Assembly (NCBI RefSeq): GCF_000382425.1
Contig: NZ_KB908292.1
Location: forward strand, 396,333-460,332
DNA from: Empedobacter brevis NBRC 14943 = ATCC 43319
GTDB taxonomy: Bacteria; Bacteroidota; Bacteroidia; Flavobacteriales; Weeksellaceae
DNA: 64,000 bases
Reading direction: 5' to 3'
Made by a program: the position numbers and the translations under genes
Shown here: piece by piece, positions 44,497 to 53,316 of the stretch
Layout of the letters: every line of letters starts with the position of its first letter
How positions within the stretch are numbered: the first letter of the stretch is position 1
Notes under the pieces: generated by a model
What the model saw: the letters and a program-made list of their open reading frames with translations, nothing else
Told to the model about the DNA's origin: nothing
The model's database searches: none

Positions 44497-44574
44497 TTAG
44501 TATACATAATCTTCCCACGTCCGGATATTCCAAACCTGTTTGCGAATCGACATATATATGCATGTAAACTTCAT
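44497..44574 (-). CDS. Candidate 25-residue leader peptide
   Basis: An ATG-to-TAA frame of 25 codons reading MKFTCIYMSIRKQVWNIRT and then WEDYVY. It ends 33 bases before the attenuator hairpin. It contains two Met, one Cys, two Trp and three Tyr codons, so stalling on one of these could couple amino-acid supply to readthrough. No downstream biosynthetic gene other than the MetX-like one is close. It could also be chance. Confidence 0.4.
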   Translation of the reverse strand: MKFTCIYMSIRKQVWNIRTWEDYVY

Positions 44575-44776
44575 TTTTTAATTACTTTGTTTCTCAAATT
44601 TATAAAATATTTTTCTCTAAACAATTAATTAATTCTTAATTTTTTGTAAAATTTTCTGCGTTATTTTTCACATTACAAATCGTAAAAAATAAGAGGAGTA
44701 TTAAACAAAGTAATAAAACCTTTTGTCATCGAAATACATTTATTTATAAAATCAGAAGCTTTTAAGAATTAAAAAA

Positions 44777-44808
44777 AAATCAGATTAAAGTAAACTTTAA
44801 TCTGATTT
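44777..44808. terminator. Terminator of the first T9SS cargo copy
   Basis: AAATCAGATTAAAGT and its exact complement flank AA. The same 32-base hairpin recurs at 46113-46144 in the duplicated unit. It is preceded by an A run, so it terminates the minus-strand gene. Confidence 0.85.
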
Positions 44809-44862
44809 CAGGTATTTTTTAAAAATGAAAGTCCATTTTCTAGTTAAAAAAATGACTTGTTT

Positions 44863-45894
44863 TTACTTCTTTATAAATTTAGTTTGAGTTTGCTTTCCGT
44901 TTGAATCAAGTGCCAAGAAATAGACTCCCGATGTCAATTTTGCTGCCTGAATTTTTCCATTGGTTAATTCTCCTGAAAGGACAAGCTGTCCTGTTGTGTT
45001 ATACACTTTATACGTTGTTTTTGCAGAAGCATTTGCAACATGAATTTCATTTATGACAGGATTAGGGTAAACTTTAATCGTGGATTTTACCGTATTTTCA
45101 TCTATTCCTAAATTTCCTTTTGAAGAGTTCATACTGACATTATCTATTTTCACCACCGGAAATTCTGTTGCTAAGCCTTCTTCTTCGTGCTTGTAGTTCT
45201 GAACCAGAAAAGCAGAAGGCGTTGTCGCAATTAAATCATAATCTCCCGTCTCTTTTATACTGACTTCTGCATTATATTGCGGAATACTAAAATGAATTGT
45301 CTTAGTTGTTTTGTCATATTCTACTTTAAGACGTATCCATTCGTTGTCGTTGATGTATAGTGACTCCCGATTAGCATCTCCAGCCCCCTTTTTATTTCCC
45401 AAAGCAACAACGTATTCACTAAAGCCTGCAAATCCATTTAAATAAAAAAGTCCTTTTACTTCTTTTGTTTTCGTATTATAAGTAAAACCTCCTAAATTTC
45501 TTGCTACTATTCCAACCATCGCATTTGAATTAGAAGAAGAACTTGGTTTAAAATCCAACTCAAAACGCAGAATGTTTTCTGTAGCATCCCAAAAATCAAT
45601 ATACTTGCGTAAATCTACAGGAAGATAACCATTGGAAGGTGTCGCCCGGTTTACAAGTATTTTCCCTCTTCCTTCTTCTTCCTGAAACTGAAAGTTACTC
45701 ACATCGTAATTAGCTTCAATTTGATCAAGAATCATTAAATAATTTCCTTGTCCGTGCCATTCGGAATACCCTTCATACTCTTGTTTTGAATTTAAGACAT
45801 TTCCGACTTCATAACTATCAAAGTTATCTTCGAAAATAGTTTGCGCACTTAGTAAAGAGGTCATGCAAACGGCAATTAGTGAAAGTTTTCTCAT
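44863..45894 (-). CDS. T9SS-exported surface protein, copy A
   Basis: 343 residues with a signal peptide (about 1-17, ending 'LLSAQ'). The middle 'TIFEDNFDSYEVGN' and jelly-roll-like strands (20-260) suggest a LamG/concanavalin-like fold. The C-terminal 75 residues form a type A sorting domain for the type IX secretion system ('IKVYPNPVINEIHV', 'YNTTGQLVLSGEL', 'LTSGVYFLAL', 'TKFIKK'). It would be exported across the outer membrane and perhaps anchored. It is a tandem duplicate of 46170-47201; they differ mainly in the middle. Confidence 0.88.
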   Translation of the reverse strand: MRKLSLIAVCMTSLLSAQTIFEDNFDSYEVGNVLNSKQEYEGYSEWHGQGNYLMILDQIEANYDVSNFQFQEEEGRGKILVNRATPSNGYLPVDLRKYIDFWDATENILRFELDFKPSSSSNSNAMVGIVARNLGGFTYNTKTKEVKGLFYLNGFAGFSEYVVALGNKKGAGDANRESLYINDNEWIRLKVEYDKTTKTIHFSIPQYNAEVSIKETGDYDLIATTPSAFLVQNYKHEEEGLATEFPVVKIDNVSMNSSKGNLGIDENTVKSTIKVYPNPVINEIHVANASAKTTYKVYNTTGQLVLSGELTNGKIQAAKLTSGVYFLALDSNGKQTQTKFIKK

Positions 45895-46112
45895 GTTAAT
45901 TTTAATTGTGTTTTAACAAATGTAGCAATATCATAGAAAACTAAACTAAATTTTAATAATATTTTTGAAAAATTTTCTATAATAAATCAATTTATAAGAT
46001 ATTTATTCATAATTCAACTCATAAAAGCAATTCGAGTATTAAACAAAGTAAGAAAACCTTTTGTCATCGAAATACATTTATTTATAAAATCAGAGGCTTT
46101 TAAGAATTAAAA

Positions 46113-46144
46113 AAATCAGATTAAAGTAAACTTTAATCTGATTT
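46113..46144. terminator. Terminator of the second T9SS cargo copy
   Basis: Identical 32-base hairpin to 44777-44808, 26 bases after the stop of copy B. Confidence 0.85.
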
Positions 46145-46169
46145 TAGGTATTTTTTTAAATAACTTGTT

Positions 46170-47201
46170 TTACTTCTTTATAAATTTAGTTTGAGTTTGC
46201 TTTCCGTTTGAGTCAAATACCAAGAAATAAACTCCCGATGTTAATTTTGCTGCCTGAATTTTTCCATTGGTTAATTCTCCTGAAAGAACAAGCTGGCCTG
46301 TTGTGTTATACACTTTATACGTTGTTTTTGCAGAAGCATTTGCAACGTGAATTTCATTTATGACAGGATTAGGGTAAACTTTAATTGTGGATTTTACCGT
46401 ATTTTCATCTGTTCCTAAACTTCCTGAAGATGAATTCATGCTTACATTATCTATTTTCACCAAAGGAAACTCTGTACTTGTTCCTTCGTTTTCATATTTA
46501 TAATTTTGAACCAAGAAAGCAGAAGGCGTTATTGCAATCAAATCATAATCTCCTGTTTGAGAAATACTGACTTCTGCATTATATTGTGGTATACTAAAAC
46601 GGATTGTTTGAGCTGTTTTGTCATATTCTACCTTAACACGTACCCATTCGTTATCATTGACATACAGTGGTTCTCTATTTTGTCCTTCTCCATTTTTATT
46701 TCCCAAAGCAACCACGTATTCCCCAAAACCTGCAAATGGAGTGTTCAAATAAAAGAGTCCTTTCATTTCTTTCGTTTTCGTATTATAAGTAAAACCTCCT
46801 AAATTTCTTGCTACTATTCCAACCATCGCATTTGAATTAGCAGAAGAACTTGGTTTAAAATCTAATTCAAAACGCAGAATGTTTTCTGTAGCATCCCAAA
46901 ACTCAATATATTTTCTTAAGTCAATTGGAAAAGTATTCTTGGAAGGTGTTGCCCGGTTAACAAGTACTTTCCCTCTTCCTTCTTCTTCTTGAAATTGGAA
47001 ATTACTTATTTCATAATCTGCTTCATCAGCATTAAGAAGCATTAAATAGTCGCCTTGTCCATACCATTCGCTATACCCTTGATAATCCTGTTTTGAATGT
47101 AAGACGTTTCCGACTTCATAACTATCAAAGTTATCTTCGAAAATAGTTTGTGCACTTAGTAGAGAGGTCATGCAAACGGCAATTAGTGAAATTTTTTTCA
47201 T
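46170..47201 (-). CDS. T9SS-exported surface protein, copy B
   Basis: 343 residues, same plan as copy A: signal peptide, 'TIFEDNFDSYEVGN', jelly-roll-like core, and a nearly identical type A sorting domain. Replacements concentrate between residues 35 and 75 and around 175-235, for example 'HSKQDYQGYSEWYGQGDYLM' versus 'NSKQEYEGYSEWHGQGNYLM'. The sorting tail differs at only one or two positions, suggesting recent duplication or gene conversion. Each copy has its own leader and terminator. Confidence 0.88.
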   Translation of the reverse strand: MKKISLIAVCMTSLLSAQTIFEDNFDSYEVGNVLHSKQDYQGYSEWYGQGDYLMLLNADEADYEISNFQFQEEEGRGKVLVNRATPSKNTFPIDLRKYIEFWDATENILRFELDFKPSSSANSNAMVGIVARNLGGFTYNTKTKEMKGLFYLNTPFAGFGEYVVALGNKNGEGQNREPLYVNDNEWVRVKVEYDKTAQTIRFSIPQYNAEVSISQTGDYDLIAITPSAFLVQNYKYENEGTSTEFPLVKIDNVSMNSSSGSLGTDENTVKSTIKVYPNPVINEIHVANASAKTTYKVYNTTGQLVLSGELTNGKIQAAKLTSGVYFLVFDSNGKQTQTKFIKK

Positions 47202-47456
47202 ATTATTTTAATTTGTGTTTTAATAAAGATAATAAATTCTCAAAAAATAGAGCTATTATGATTCAATAAAGTTTTTTCAAAATTTTTTAGTTTCAATTTT
47301 TTGTGTAGATTTACATTGTATTTCGAATCGTAAAAAAGCGATACCAACCGAGAGAAGTCTCCACGGTGGTAAAACAATACGGGAATCCATCCCAAAAAAA
47401 CGAAAAATCCCCTATTATCGAAATACAATAATGTTTTATTATTAAATATTTATTGT

Positions 47457-48062
47457 ATGTCTCAAAACATTTCTGAGTTAAATTTGGCTCCAATTTCTAA
47501 TGAAAAACTGGTTGAATTTATTAACCAACAATTACCAATTACTGTCCCTGCTTTAAAAGAACACATTATGGAAGAATTTAAGAAAAGAGCATTGGATTAT
47601 CGCCATCTTTATAATTCCAAAACAGATGAATTAACGATTAAACTTCCTTTGAGTTTGATTGACGGTTGTTTATTCGAACGAAATATTCCAAAACCTCCAT
47701 TGGTTGGGAATTTTTATGCAATCGTTCACCGCCTTCGAAACTTTTTGCAGCATTCTAAAGAATTGAATGGAAAAAGACTGAAAACATTTCATTATATCTA
47801 CGATCAACTTTATTTACCTTACGGTTTGGTGGATATTATTTCGGAAGATGAAATAAAAAATCTGACTGAAAATGATGTTTTCATCACCTTCAAAAATTCT
47901 AAGCAGCATTTTCCTAATCATAAAATCCTTCAAAAGATATCAAAAGACCATTTATTGCTAACGGTAGACAAAGGAAATTTTTACCGAGGATTGAACAAAG
48001 TAACACTTTCTCTTGATCATAAAATAATCCGAGAAGAAAGCTTAAATAACATAACCGCTTAA
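47457..48062 (+). CDS. Conserved hypothetical protein
   Basis: 201 residues, not recognised. It has a soluble mixed composition, no signal peptide and no membrane span. The N-terminal half is helical ('EFINQQLPITVPALKEHIME'), the C-terminal half has strand-like stretches. It is monocistronic, closed by a perfect hairpin 5 bases after the stop. The flanking genes give no clear hint. Confidence 0.55.
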   Translation: MSQNISELNLAPISNEKLVEFINQQLPITVPALKEHIMEEFKKRALDYRHLYNSKTDELTIKLPLSLIDGCLFERNIPKPPLVGNFYAIVHRLRNFLQHSKELNGKRLKTFHYIYDQLYLPYGLVDIISEDEIKNLTENDVFITFKNSKQHFPNHKILQKISKDHLLLTVDKGNFYRGLNKVTLSLDHKIIREESLNNITA

Positions 48063-48066
48063 TCGT

Positions 48067-48110
48067 AAAATGCTTTTAACAAATTTCTATATTTGTTAAA
48101 AGCATTTTTT
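48067..48110 (+). terminator. Rho-independent terminator
   Basis: AAAATGCTTTTAACAAAT (48067-48084) and its complement (48091-48108) form a perfect 18-base-pair stem with a 6-base loop and T run, two bases before the next ATG. Confidence 0.92.
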
Positions 48111-48112
48111 AC

Positions 48113-48535
48113 ATGACACCCGAAAAAAAAGAACTTATCGTCGCTAGTTTTAATCGCTCCGAAACTTTAAAATTTTATAACGCATCGCTTGTCGAATGTA
48201 AAACAGATTTTATCTCGATCAAAATTCCGAAACAACAAATGATGACACGCAAACATGGCATGTTCAATGGTGCTATGATTGCTTCTTTGGTTGATGTTTC
48301 TTCTGGATATGCTGCCGTTTCTCACTATGATGACGATTGTTATGTTGTGACTGTCGAGTTAAAAGTAAACTATTTACGTCCGGCTTTGGGCGACTATTTA
48401 TTATCAAAAGCTTATGTTATAAAAGGTGGAAAAAAAATCAGTACAATACGAACAGAAATTTTTACAGTAGACGAAAAAACATCAAAAGAAACACATGTCG
48501 CCACTTCTTTGGTAACCATGATGAGAATAAAATGA
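48113..48535 (+). CDS. PaaI-family hotdog-fold thioesterase
   Basis: 140 residues with the hotdog pattern: 'KHGMFNGAMIASLVDVSSGYAA' (the catalytic HGG-like loop reads HGM-FNG), 'TVELKVNYLRPA' and 'TIRTEIFTVDE'. It hydrolyses an acyl-CoA, type unknown. The start is 2 bases after the preceding terminator, so the mRNA leader must be extremely short or begin within the hairpin. Its stop overlaps the next gene (ATGA). Confidence 0.85.
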   Translation: MTPEKKELIVASFNRSETLKFYNASLVECKTDFISIKIPKQQMMTRKHGMFNGAMIASLVDVSSGYAAVSHYDDDCYVVTVELKVNYLRPALGDYLLSKAYVIKGGKKISTIRTEIFTVDEKTSKETHVATSLVTMMRIK

Positions 48536-49062
48536 TTCCAGATTTTCTAAATATAATTTATCTGAAGACCGGAAATGATGTTCAGCGAAAAGTATATCAT
48601 CTGTTGAATAAACATCAACTTCTAGAAATATTAGCTGTTTACAATCCTGTTTTTGTTGGCACAATTCCTATTGAAATAAACATCGACAATAGCGATATCG
48701 ATATTATTTGCGAAACAAACGATTTTGTGAAAGCTAAGATGTATTTAACCGAACACTTTTCTCATTATCCGACATTTGAAATCAAATCATTAAATATCAA
48801 TCATGAAGATTGTTTGACTTGTAATTTTATAATCGACTCTTTCGAAGTGGAAATTTATTTAGAAAATAAAAATTCGTTACAACAGAATGCCTATCGTCAT
48901 CTGTTAATTGAAGCTGCCTTATTGGAAAAGTTTGGAGAATCTTTCAGAAATGAAATTATTCGATTGAAGAAAAATGGTTACAAAACTGAACCTGCTTTTG
49001 CAAAACTTTTAGGTTTAAAAGGAAATCCCTATGAAGCATTATTAAATTACAAAATCGTGTAA
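48532..49062 (+). CDS. DUF4269 protein, minimal nucleotidyltransferase-like
   Basis: 176 residues from the ATG at 48532, overlapping the thioesterase stop by 4 bases; the longer frame upstream is a shadow of that gene. 'FVGTIPIEINIDNSDIDIIC' resembles the GS..D.D motif of nucleotidyltransferase-fold proteins, and 'FIIDSFEVEIYL' could supply a third acidic residue. The pattern matches DUF4269. Function unknown; it could modify a nucleotide, protein or antibiotic. Confidence 0.75.
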   Translation: MIPDFLNIIYLKTGNDVQRKVYHLLNKHQLLEILAVYNPVFVGTIPIEINIDNSDIDIICETNDFVKAKMYLTEHFSHYPTFEIKSLNINHEDCLTCNFIIDSFEVEIYLENKNSLQQNAYRHLLIEAALLEKFGESFRNEIIRLKKNGYKTEPAFAKLLGLKGNPYEALLNYKIV

Positions 49063-49152
49063 TGGTTTTTATTATTGAATGATTAGTTTAATCAATCATT
49101 ATACTTCTCTTCTTATATAAGGTTGAATTATTTTTATGTAAAAATACATCTT

Positions 49153-49839
49153 ATGAGAATACGAGAATTACACTTATTTACAAATGATTTAGAAAAAACG
49201 AAATCATTTTATAAAACTATTTTTTCTTTTGATATAATAGATGAAAAGGACGATCAGTTTAGTGTGCAAATAGGCTGGACGAAATTATTGTTCATAAAAT
49301 CAACTCAAAATTCCATTTATCATTTTAGTTTTCTTGTTCCAAAAAATCAATTTGAACGTGCTTTTAATTGGATGAAAGACAAGGTTGAAATCTTATATAC
49401 CGAACCTAAACATCAATTTGCGACATTTGAAAACTGGAATGCAAAATCGTTCTATTTTTATGACGGAGCAGGAAATCTGGCTGAAATCATTGCGCATTAC
49501 AACTTAGATTATGAAGCGAATGCTGAATTTAATCACACTTCAATTTTAGGCATTTCTGAAATCGGCTTACCCACTACATCCATCAAAACAATCAATGAAA
49601 TCTTAGAAGAAAAAACAACTTCTAAATTTTGGAAAGGTGATAAAGAGATATTTGGAACAAATGGTTCGGATGAAGGAAAAATTTTATTACCCAATTATTT
49701 CATTAAAAAAACGTGGTTTCCTACCGATTTAATGATTCATCCAACACCATTTACCACTATTATTGAGAATGATCATCTTTACTCAAAAATCATTTTTGAT
49801 AATAATAAATTAAATATATCTAATCTCGCCATTTTATAA
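49153..49839 (+). CDS. VOC-superfamily (glyoxalase-like) protein
   Basis: 228 residues from the ATG at 49153; a TTG 30 bases earlier is less likely. Two VOC half-modules: the first begins 'IRELHLFTNDLEKTKSFYKT' and contains 'FYFYDGAGNLAEIIAHY' (metal-type glutamate), the second begins 'ILGISEIGLPTTSIKTINE'. The family includes glyoxalases, dioxygenases and bleomycin-type resistance proteins. Substrate unknown. Confidence 0.82.
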   Translation: MRIRELHLFTNDLEKTKSFYKTIFSFDIIDEKDDQFSVQIGWTKLLFIKSTQNSIYHFSFLVPKNQFERAFNWMKDKVEILYTEPKHQFATFENWNAKSFYFYDGAGNLAEIIAHYNLDYEANAEFNHTSILGISEIGLPTTSIKTINEILEEKTTSKFWKGDKEIFGTNGSDEGKILLPNYFIKKTWFPTDLMIHPTPFTTIIENDHLYSKIIFDNNKLNISNLAIL

Positions 49840-49921
49840 GAAATAAGCATGGAATAAAAAGTGATATCTTAAGGGTAGAAAAAAAACGGGTTGTAAATTT
49901 GCGCTCTAAATCGTCACCAAA

Positions 49922-50836
49922 ATGGTAAATTTTATTTTAATCGCAGTCTGCATAATTGCCGGAATGGTATTTAAAGCAACAAAATCTATCCATCCCGATG
50001 CGCACAAAGGAATTAACACGTGGATTTTATATTTAGCTTTACCGGCAGTCTCGTTCAAATATTTACCAAAGGTAGAATGGTCTCAAGAGATGCTTTTCCC
50101 TATTTTTTCTACCGTCATAATTGCTGTAGGGAGTTTGTTTTTCATGCAATTTTACAGCAAAGCAAAAGGGTATTCAGAAAGATCTCGGCGTTCATTAGAA
50201 TTAGCAAGTGGATACAGCAACACCTCATTTATTGGTTTTCCTCTGATTTCTGCTTTCTATGGTGAAAAATACCTTAGTATTGCCATCATTTGTGATCAAA
50301 CGATGTTTTTATGTTTATCTACGATCGGAATTATCTCGGCTTTAAAAGGCGGGAGCAACGGATCGGGTACTATAAGTTCTAAATTTATTTTAAAAAGATT
50401 ATTCACGTTTCCTCCTTTTTTGGGATGTATAAGTGCTTTAATCTTATCTCAATTCATTGATTTATCTCCGGCAGAACCATTCTTCGATAAATTAGCTGCT
50501 ACCGTTGGTCCTTTGGCTTTATTTTCTGTTGGATTACAATTAAAATTCAATGGGTGGCGAAAACTATGGTCTCAAATCTCAATGTCAATGGTTTACAAAT
50601 TAATGATTGCCCCTGCTGTTGTTATGCTTTTAGCATTGGTTGTTGGTATTAAGGGAGATGTTGCCAGAATCTCTATTTTCGAAGCTGCAATGCCTACTTT
50701 AGTTACATCGAGCATTATCGCAGAACAATTCAAACTCAATACAAAACTGACCAATTTAATTATTGGAATTAGTATTATTGTTGGATTTTTCACTTCTGCT
50801 TTTTGGTACGAAATGATTAAAATTTTTATTTCATAA
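49922..50836 (+). CDS. AEC-family (auxin efflux carrier-like) transporter
   Basis: 304 residues with about ten membrane helices and the AEC pattern: 'NTWILYLALPAVSFKYLPK', 'SGYSNTSFIGFPLISAFYG' with the conserved N/F/G, and 'AAMPTLVTSSIIAEQF' in the second half. Bacterial members move organic acids such as malate or malonate across the inner membrane (family knowledge). It is convergent with the dienelactone hydrolase gene, one base apart. Confidence 0.9.
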   Translation: MVNFILIAVCIIAGMVFKATKSIHPDAHKGINTWILYLALPAVSFKYLPKVEWSQEMLFPIFSTVIIAVGSLFFMQFYSKAKGYSERSRRSLELASGYSNTSFIGFPLISAFYGEKYLSIAIICDQTMFLCLSTIGIISALKGGSNGSGTISSKFILKRLFTFPPFLGCISALILSQFIDLSPAEPFFDKLAATVGPLALFSVGLQLKFNGWRKLWSQISMSMVYKLMIAPAVVMLLALVVGIKGDVARISIFEAAMPTLVTSSIIAEQFKLNTKLTNLIIGISIIVGFFTSAFWYEMIKIFIS

Positions 50837-50837
50837 A

Positions 50838-51584
50838 TTAATTTAAAATTTCTTTCAAAAACAACAATGTATGTTGCCAAGCTCTATCTGCCATTGTTTT
50901 GTTGTAATCCGGGGATTCAGGATTTGTAAACGTATGTTTGGAATTTGCATAGGTAATCATTTGCCAATCCGTATTTCCTTCTTTCATTTCAATGATTAAA
51001 TTTGAAATATCTTCAGGTTTTACAGATTCATCTTCCGACGGATGTTCTATTAAAACTTTTGTTTTTAAAGGGTTATTCTTTCGTGCAGCATCTTTTGCTA
51101 ATCCACCATGAATAGACACAACACCTACAACAGATAATTGTGCTCGTGCCGCTTCTAAAGCTCCGGTCCCTCCAAAACAATATCCTATAACAGCTATTCT
51201 ATTCGGATCAGCTCCGGCTTTTATTAATTCTTTCAGTGCCAAGTCAATTCGTTTTTGATACGCCGTGTGATCAGCTTTATATTTTCCTGCAATTTTGGCT
51301 GCTTCTGAATTATCTTTCGGGTTATTGCCTTCTCCATATATATCTGCTATAAATGCCACATACCCTTCTTTTGATAAATCGATTGCGGCTTGTTTTGCTT
51401 CATTATCTGCACCTTTCCAAGCAGGAAGAATTAACACTCCAGGTAGAGATTTAGTTGTTTGATCAGTAACCAATCCGTTCAACTTCTGAGCACCGTCTTT
51501 ATAGACAATTTGTTTTAAACTTTGTGCATTTAGGTTTGACATCATTAATACAATTAAAACGAAACATTTGATTATACTCTTCAT
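50838..51584 (-). CDS. Exported dienelactone hydrolase family protein
   Basis: 248 residues with a signal peptide (about 1-20, 'LIVLMMSNLNAQS'). Alpha/beta-hydrolase core: nucleophile elbow 'VIGYCFGGTGAL' (Cys nucleophile), acid 'HPSEDESVKPED' and histidine 'SKHTFTNP'. A Cys nucleophile is typical of the dienelactone hydrolase family, but a periplasmic or secreted copy is more likely to act on esters or lactones from outside. Confidence 0.88.
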   Translation of the reverse strand: MKSIIKCFVLIVLMMSNLNAQSLKQIVYKDGAQKLNGLVTDQTTKSLPGVLILPAWKGADNEAKQAAIDLSKEGYVAFIADIYGEGNNPKDNSEAAKIAGKYKADHTAYQKRIDLALKELIKAGADPNRIAVIGYCFGGTGALEAARAQLSVVGVVSIHGGLAKDAARKNNPLKTKVLIEHPSEDESVKPEDISNLIIEMKEGNTDWQMITYANSKHTFTNPESPDYNKTMADRAWQHTLLFLKEILN

Positions 51585-51664
51585 TTTCTAAAAATTTTAG
51601 ACAATTAAGTTAAAAAGAACTAATTTTATAACTGATATATCTTCGAAGATTTAACATATTCATC

Positions 51665-52075
51665 ATGGAACTTATTACTTTAAAAGTATTTGACAGCGCT
51701 ATAGAAGCCCATATTCTACGAACAAAATTAGAAAGTGAACAAATTGATGCTTTTGTTTTTGATGAACATTCTGTCGGAATGAATCCTCTTTATGGACAAG
51801 CCCTTGGAGGAGTTAAAGTAAAAATAAAGAAAGAAGATTCTATACGAGCAAATGAAGTTTTAGAAGAAATTGATCAACTTGATTACACAAACGATTTGGA
51901 TGAGATCATTGCTTGTCCTAAGTGCGGAAGTAAAGAATATTATAGTAATTATAAATCAATGAAAGGTACAAAAGGCTTACTTTCTATCTTAGCCTCTGTA
52001 TTTTTTTGGGTATACCCTATTTATTACAAAACAGTTTTTAAGTGTAAAAAATGTGACGAAGAATTTAACGTTTAA
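51665..52075 (+). CDS. DUF2007 protein with zinc ribbon
   Basis: 136 residues. The N-terminal 70 match DUF2007 ('DSAIEAHILRTKLESEQIDAF', 'LYGQALGGVKVKI'). Two cysteine pairs follow ('CPKCGSKEYY' and 'CKKCDEEF') around a hydrophobic stretch ('LLSILASVFFWVYPIYY') that could be a membrane anchor or buried helix. Annotated in relatives as a putative signal-transducing protein; function unproven. Confidence 0.8.
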   Translation: MELITLKVFDSAIEAHILRTKLESEQIDAFVFDEHSVGMNPLYGQALGGVKVKIKKEDSIRANEVLEEIDQLDYTNDLDEIIACPKCGSKEYYSNYKSMKGTKGLLSILASVFFWVYPIYYKTVFKCKKCDEEFNV

Positions 52076-52085
52076 AAACATAAAA

Positions 52086-52115
52086 AAAGAGCAACAATTT
52101 CTCGTCGCTCTTCTT
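52086..52115. terminator. Hairpin between the DUF2007 gene and fabH
   Basis: AAGAGC-A-AC (52087-52095) pairs with GT-C-GCTCTT (52104-52112) with one opposed mismatch and an 8-base loop. It is flanked by A and T tracts and lies between convergent genes. Confidence 0.55.
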
Positions 52116-52141
52116 GAACAAAAATATATGATTTCTATTGA

Positions 52142-53158
52142 TTAAATTGTCCAGCGTAATAAACTAGCTCCCCAAGAGAAACCAGCTCCAAATGCTGTCA
52201 ACATCAATAAATCTCCTTTTTTTAATTTCGATGTATTCTCCCAAATACATAATGGAATTGTCGCTGCAATTGTATTTCCGTAATTCTCTATATTGATTAA
52301 TGTTTTACCTTCTTCAATATTTATTTCGTTTCCAACAGCATCAATTATTCGTTTATTTGCCTGGTGTGGAACTAACCAATTTACATCTTCCACTGTAAAA
52401 TCATTTCGTTTCAAAACATTTAAACACGTATCGCTCATGGATTGAATTGCATTTTTGAATACAATTTTTCCATCTTGCTTAATGAAACGTTTTTCATCTA
52501 CTAATAACTGAGAACTCGCAGGATATAAAGATCCTCCTCCTTCAATATTCAAAAATTCTTTTCCGGTTCCGTTACTTAATAATAAGGCGTCTAAAATTCC
52601 TTCTTCATTTGTTGGTTCAAGCCAAACTACACCTGCCCCATCTCCAAATAAAATATTCGTTGAACGATCTTTTATATCTACATACGCACTGATTTTATCA
52701 GCTCCAATCACTAATACATTTTTGTAACGTTTACTTTCTATCAAAGAAGCCCCCATATCTAACGCATATAAAAAGCCCGAACATGCAGCATTCATATCAA
52801 ATGCCCAAACATTCTCTATTCCTAATTTCTCACAAATAATATTTGCTGTAGCAGGCATTAACATGTCAGGCGTAGAAGTTGCAACAATAAGCGCATCTAC
52901 ATCTTTTATATTCTTGCTATATGTTTCAAGTAAGTTTTGAACAGCTCTTACAGCCATGTCAGAAGTCGCTAAACCTTCTTCTAAAATTCGACGTTCTTTA
53001 ATCCCTGTTCTTTTTACAATCCATTCGTCCGAAGTGTCTGTGATTTTTTCCAGATCTGAGTTTGTTCGTTTATTTTCAGGTACATAACCACCAATAGCAG
53101 CTATCTGAGCATATATTTTTTTTGTTAAATCTACCTCCATAAAATTCTTTTCAATCAA
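52142..53158 (-). CDS. 3-oxoacyl-ACP synthase III (FabH-type)
   Basis: 338 residues with the full KAS III triad: Cys126 in 'DMNAACSGFL', His in 'VPHQANKRI' (about 265) and Asn in 'ENYGNTIAATIP' (about 295). The ending 'LMLTAFGAGFSWGASLL' is canonical. It starts fatty-acid chains by condensing acetyl- or branched acyl-CoA with malonyl-ACP. It is not in a fab/plsX operon here but alone next to an AraC regulator, so it may be a second, specialised copy. An ATG six codons in (MEVDL) is an alternative start. Shared DNA motifs suggest AraC control. Confidence 0.9.
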   Translation of the reverse strand: MIEKNFMEVDLTKKIYAQIAAIGGYVPENKRTNSDLEKITDTSDEWIVKRTGIKERRILEEGLATSDMAVRAVQNLLETYSKNIKDVDALIVATSTPDMLMPATANIICEKLGIENVWAFDMNAACSGFLYALDMGASLIESKRYKNVLVIGADKISAYVDIKDRSTNILFGDGAGVVWLEPTNEEGILDALLLSNGTGKEFLNIEGGGSLYPASSQLLVDEKRFIKQDGKIVFKNAIQSMSDTCLNVLKRNDFTVEDVNWLVPHQANKRIIDAVGNEINIEEGKTLINIENYGNTIAATIPLCIWENTSKLKKGDLLMLTAFGAGFSWGASLLRWTI

Positions 53159-53180
53159 ATTTCACGAATTAACAGTCTAC

Positions 53181-53278
53181 CAAAAGACGCATTAAGAAAA
53201 ATTTGAGCAACAAAGGTCTATCCAATTTAACAAATTAGTTAGGATAATAAACGTAATAATATGTCAAAAAGACGTATT
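53181..53278. promoter_or_regulatory. Two copies of an AAAAGACGYATT motif upstream of fabH
   Basis: CAAAAGACGCATT (53181-53193) and AAAAAGACGTATT (53266-53278) lie in the fabH upstream region. Matching inverted copies occur upstream of the AraC gene at 54271-54283 and 54291-54305. Likely binding sites of that regulator. Confidence 0.5.
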
Positions 53279-53316
53279 TACAACAATTTTTAATTTACAT
53301 TGATTTACATCAATTA

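Larger units (their letters stand above)
44696..47201. repeat. Tandem duplication of about 1.3 kb (gene plus downstream hairpin)
   Basis: Gene starts and stops in the two copies are both 1307 bases apart. The downstream stretch beginning GAGTATTAAACAAAGTA is present at 44696 and 46034 with nearly the same following sequence, including the terminator. Copy A has about 30 extra bases between terminator and stop. Confidence 0.85.
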
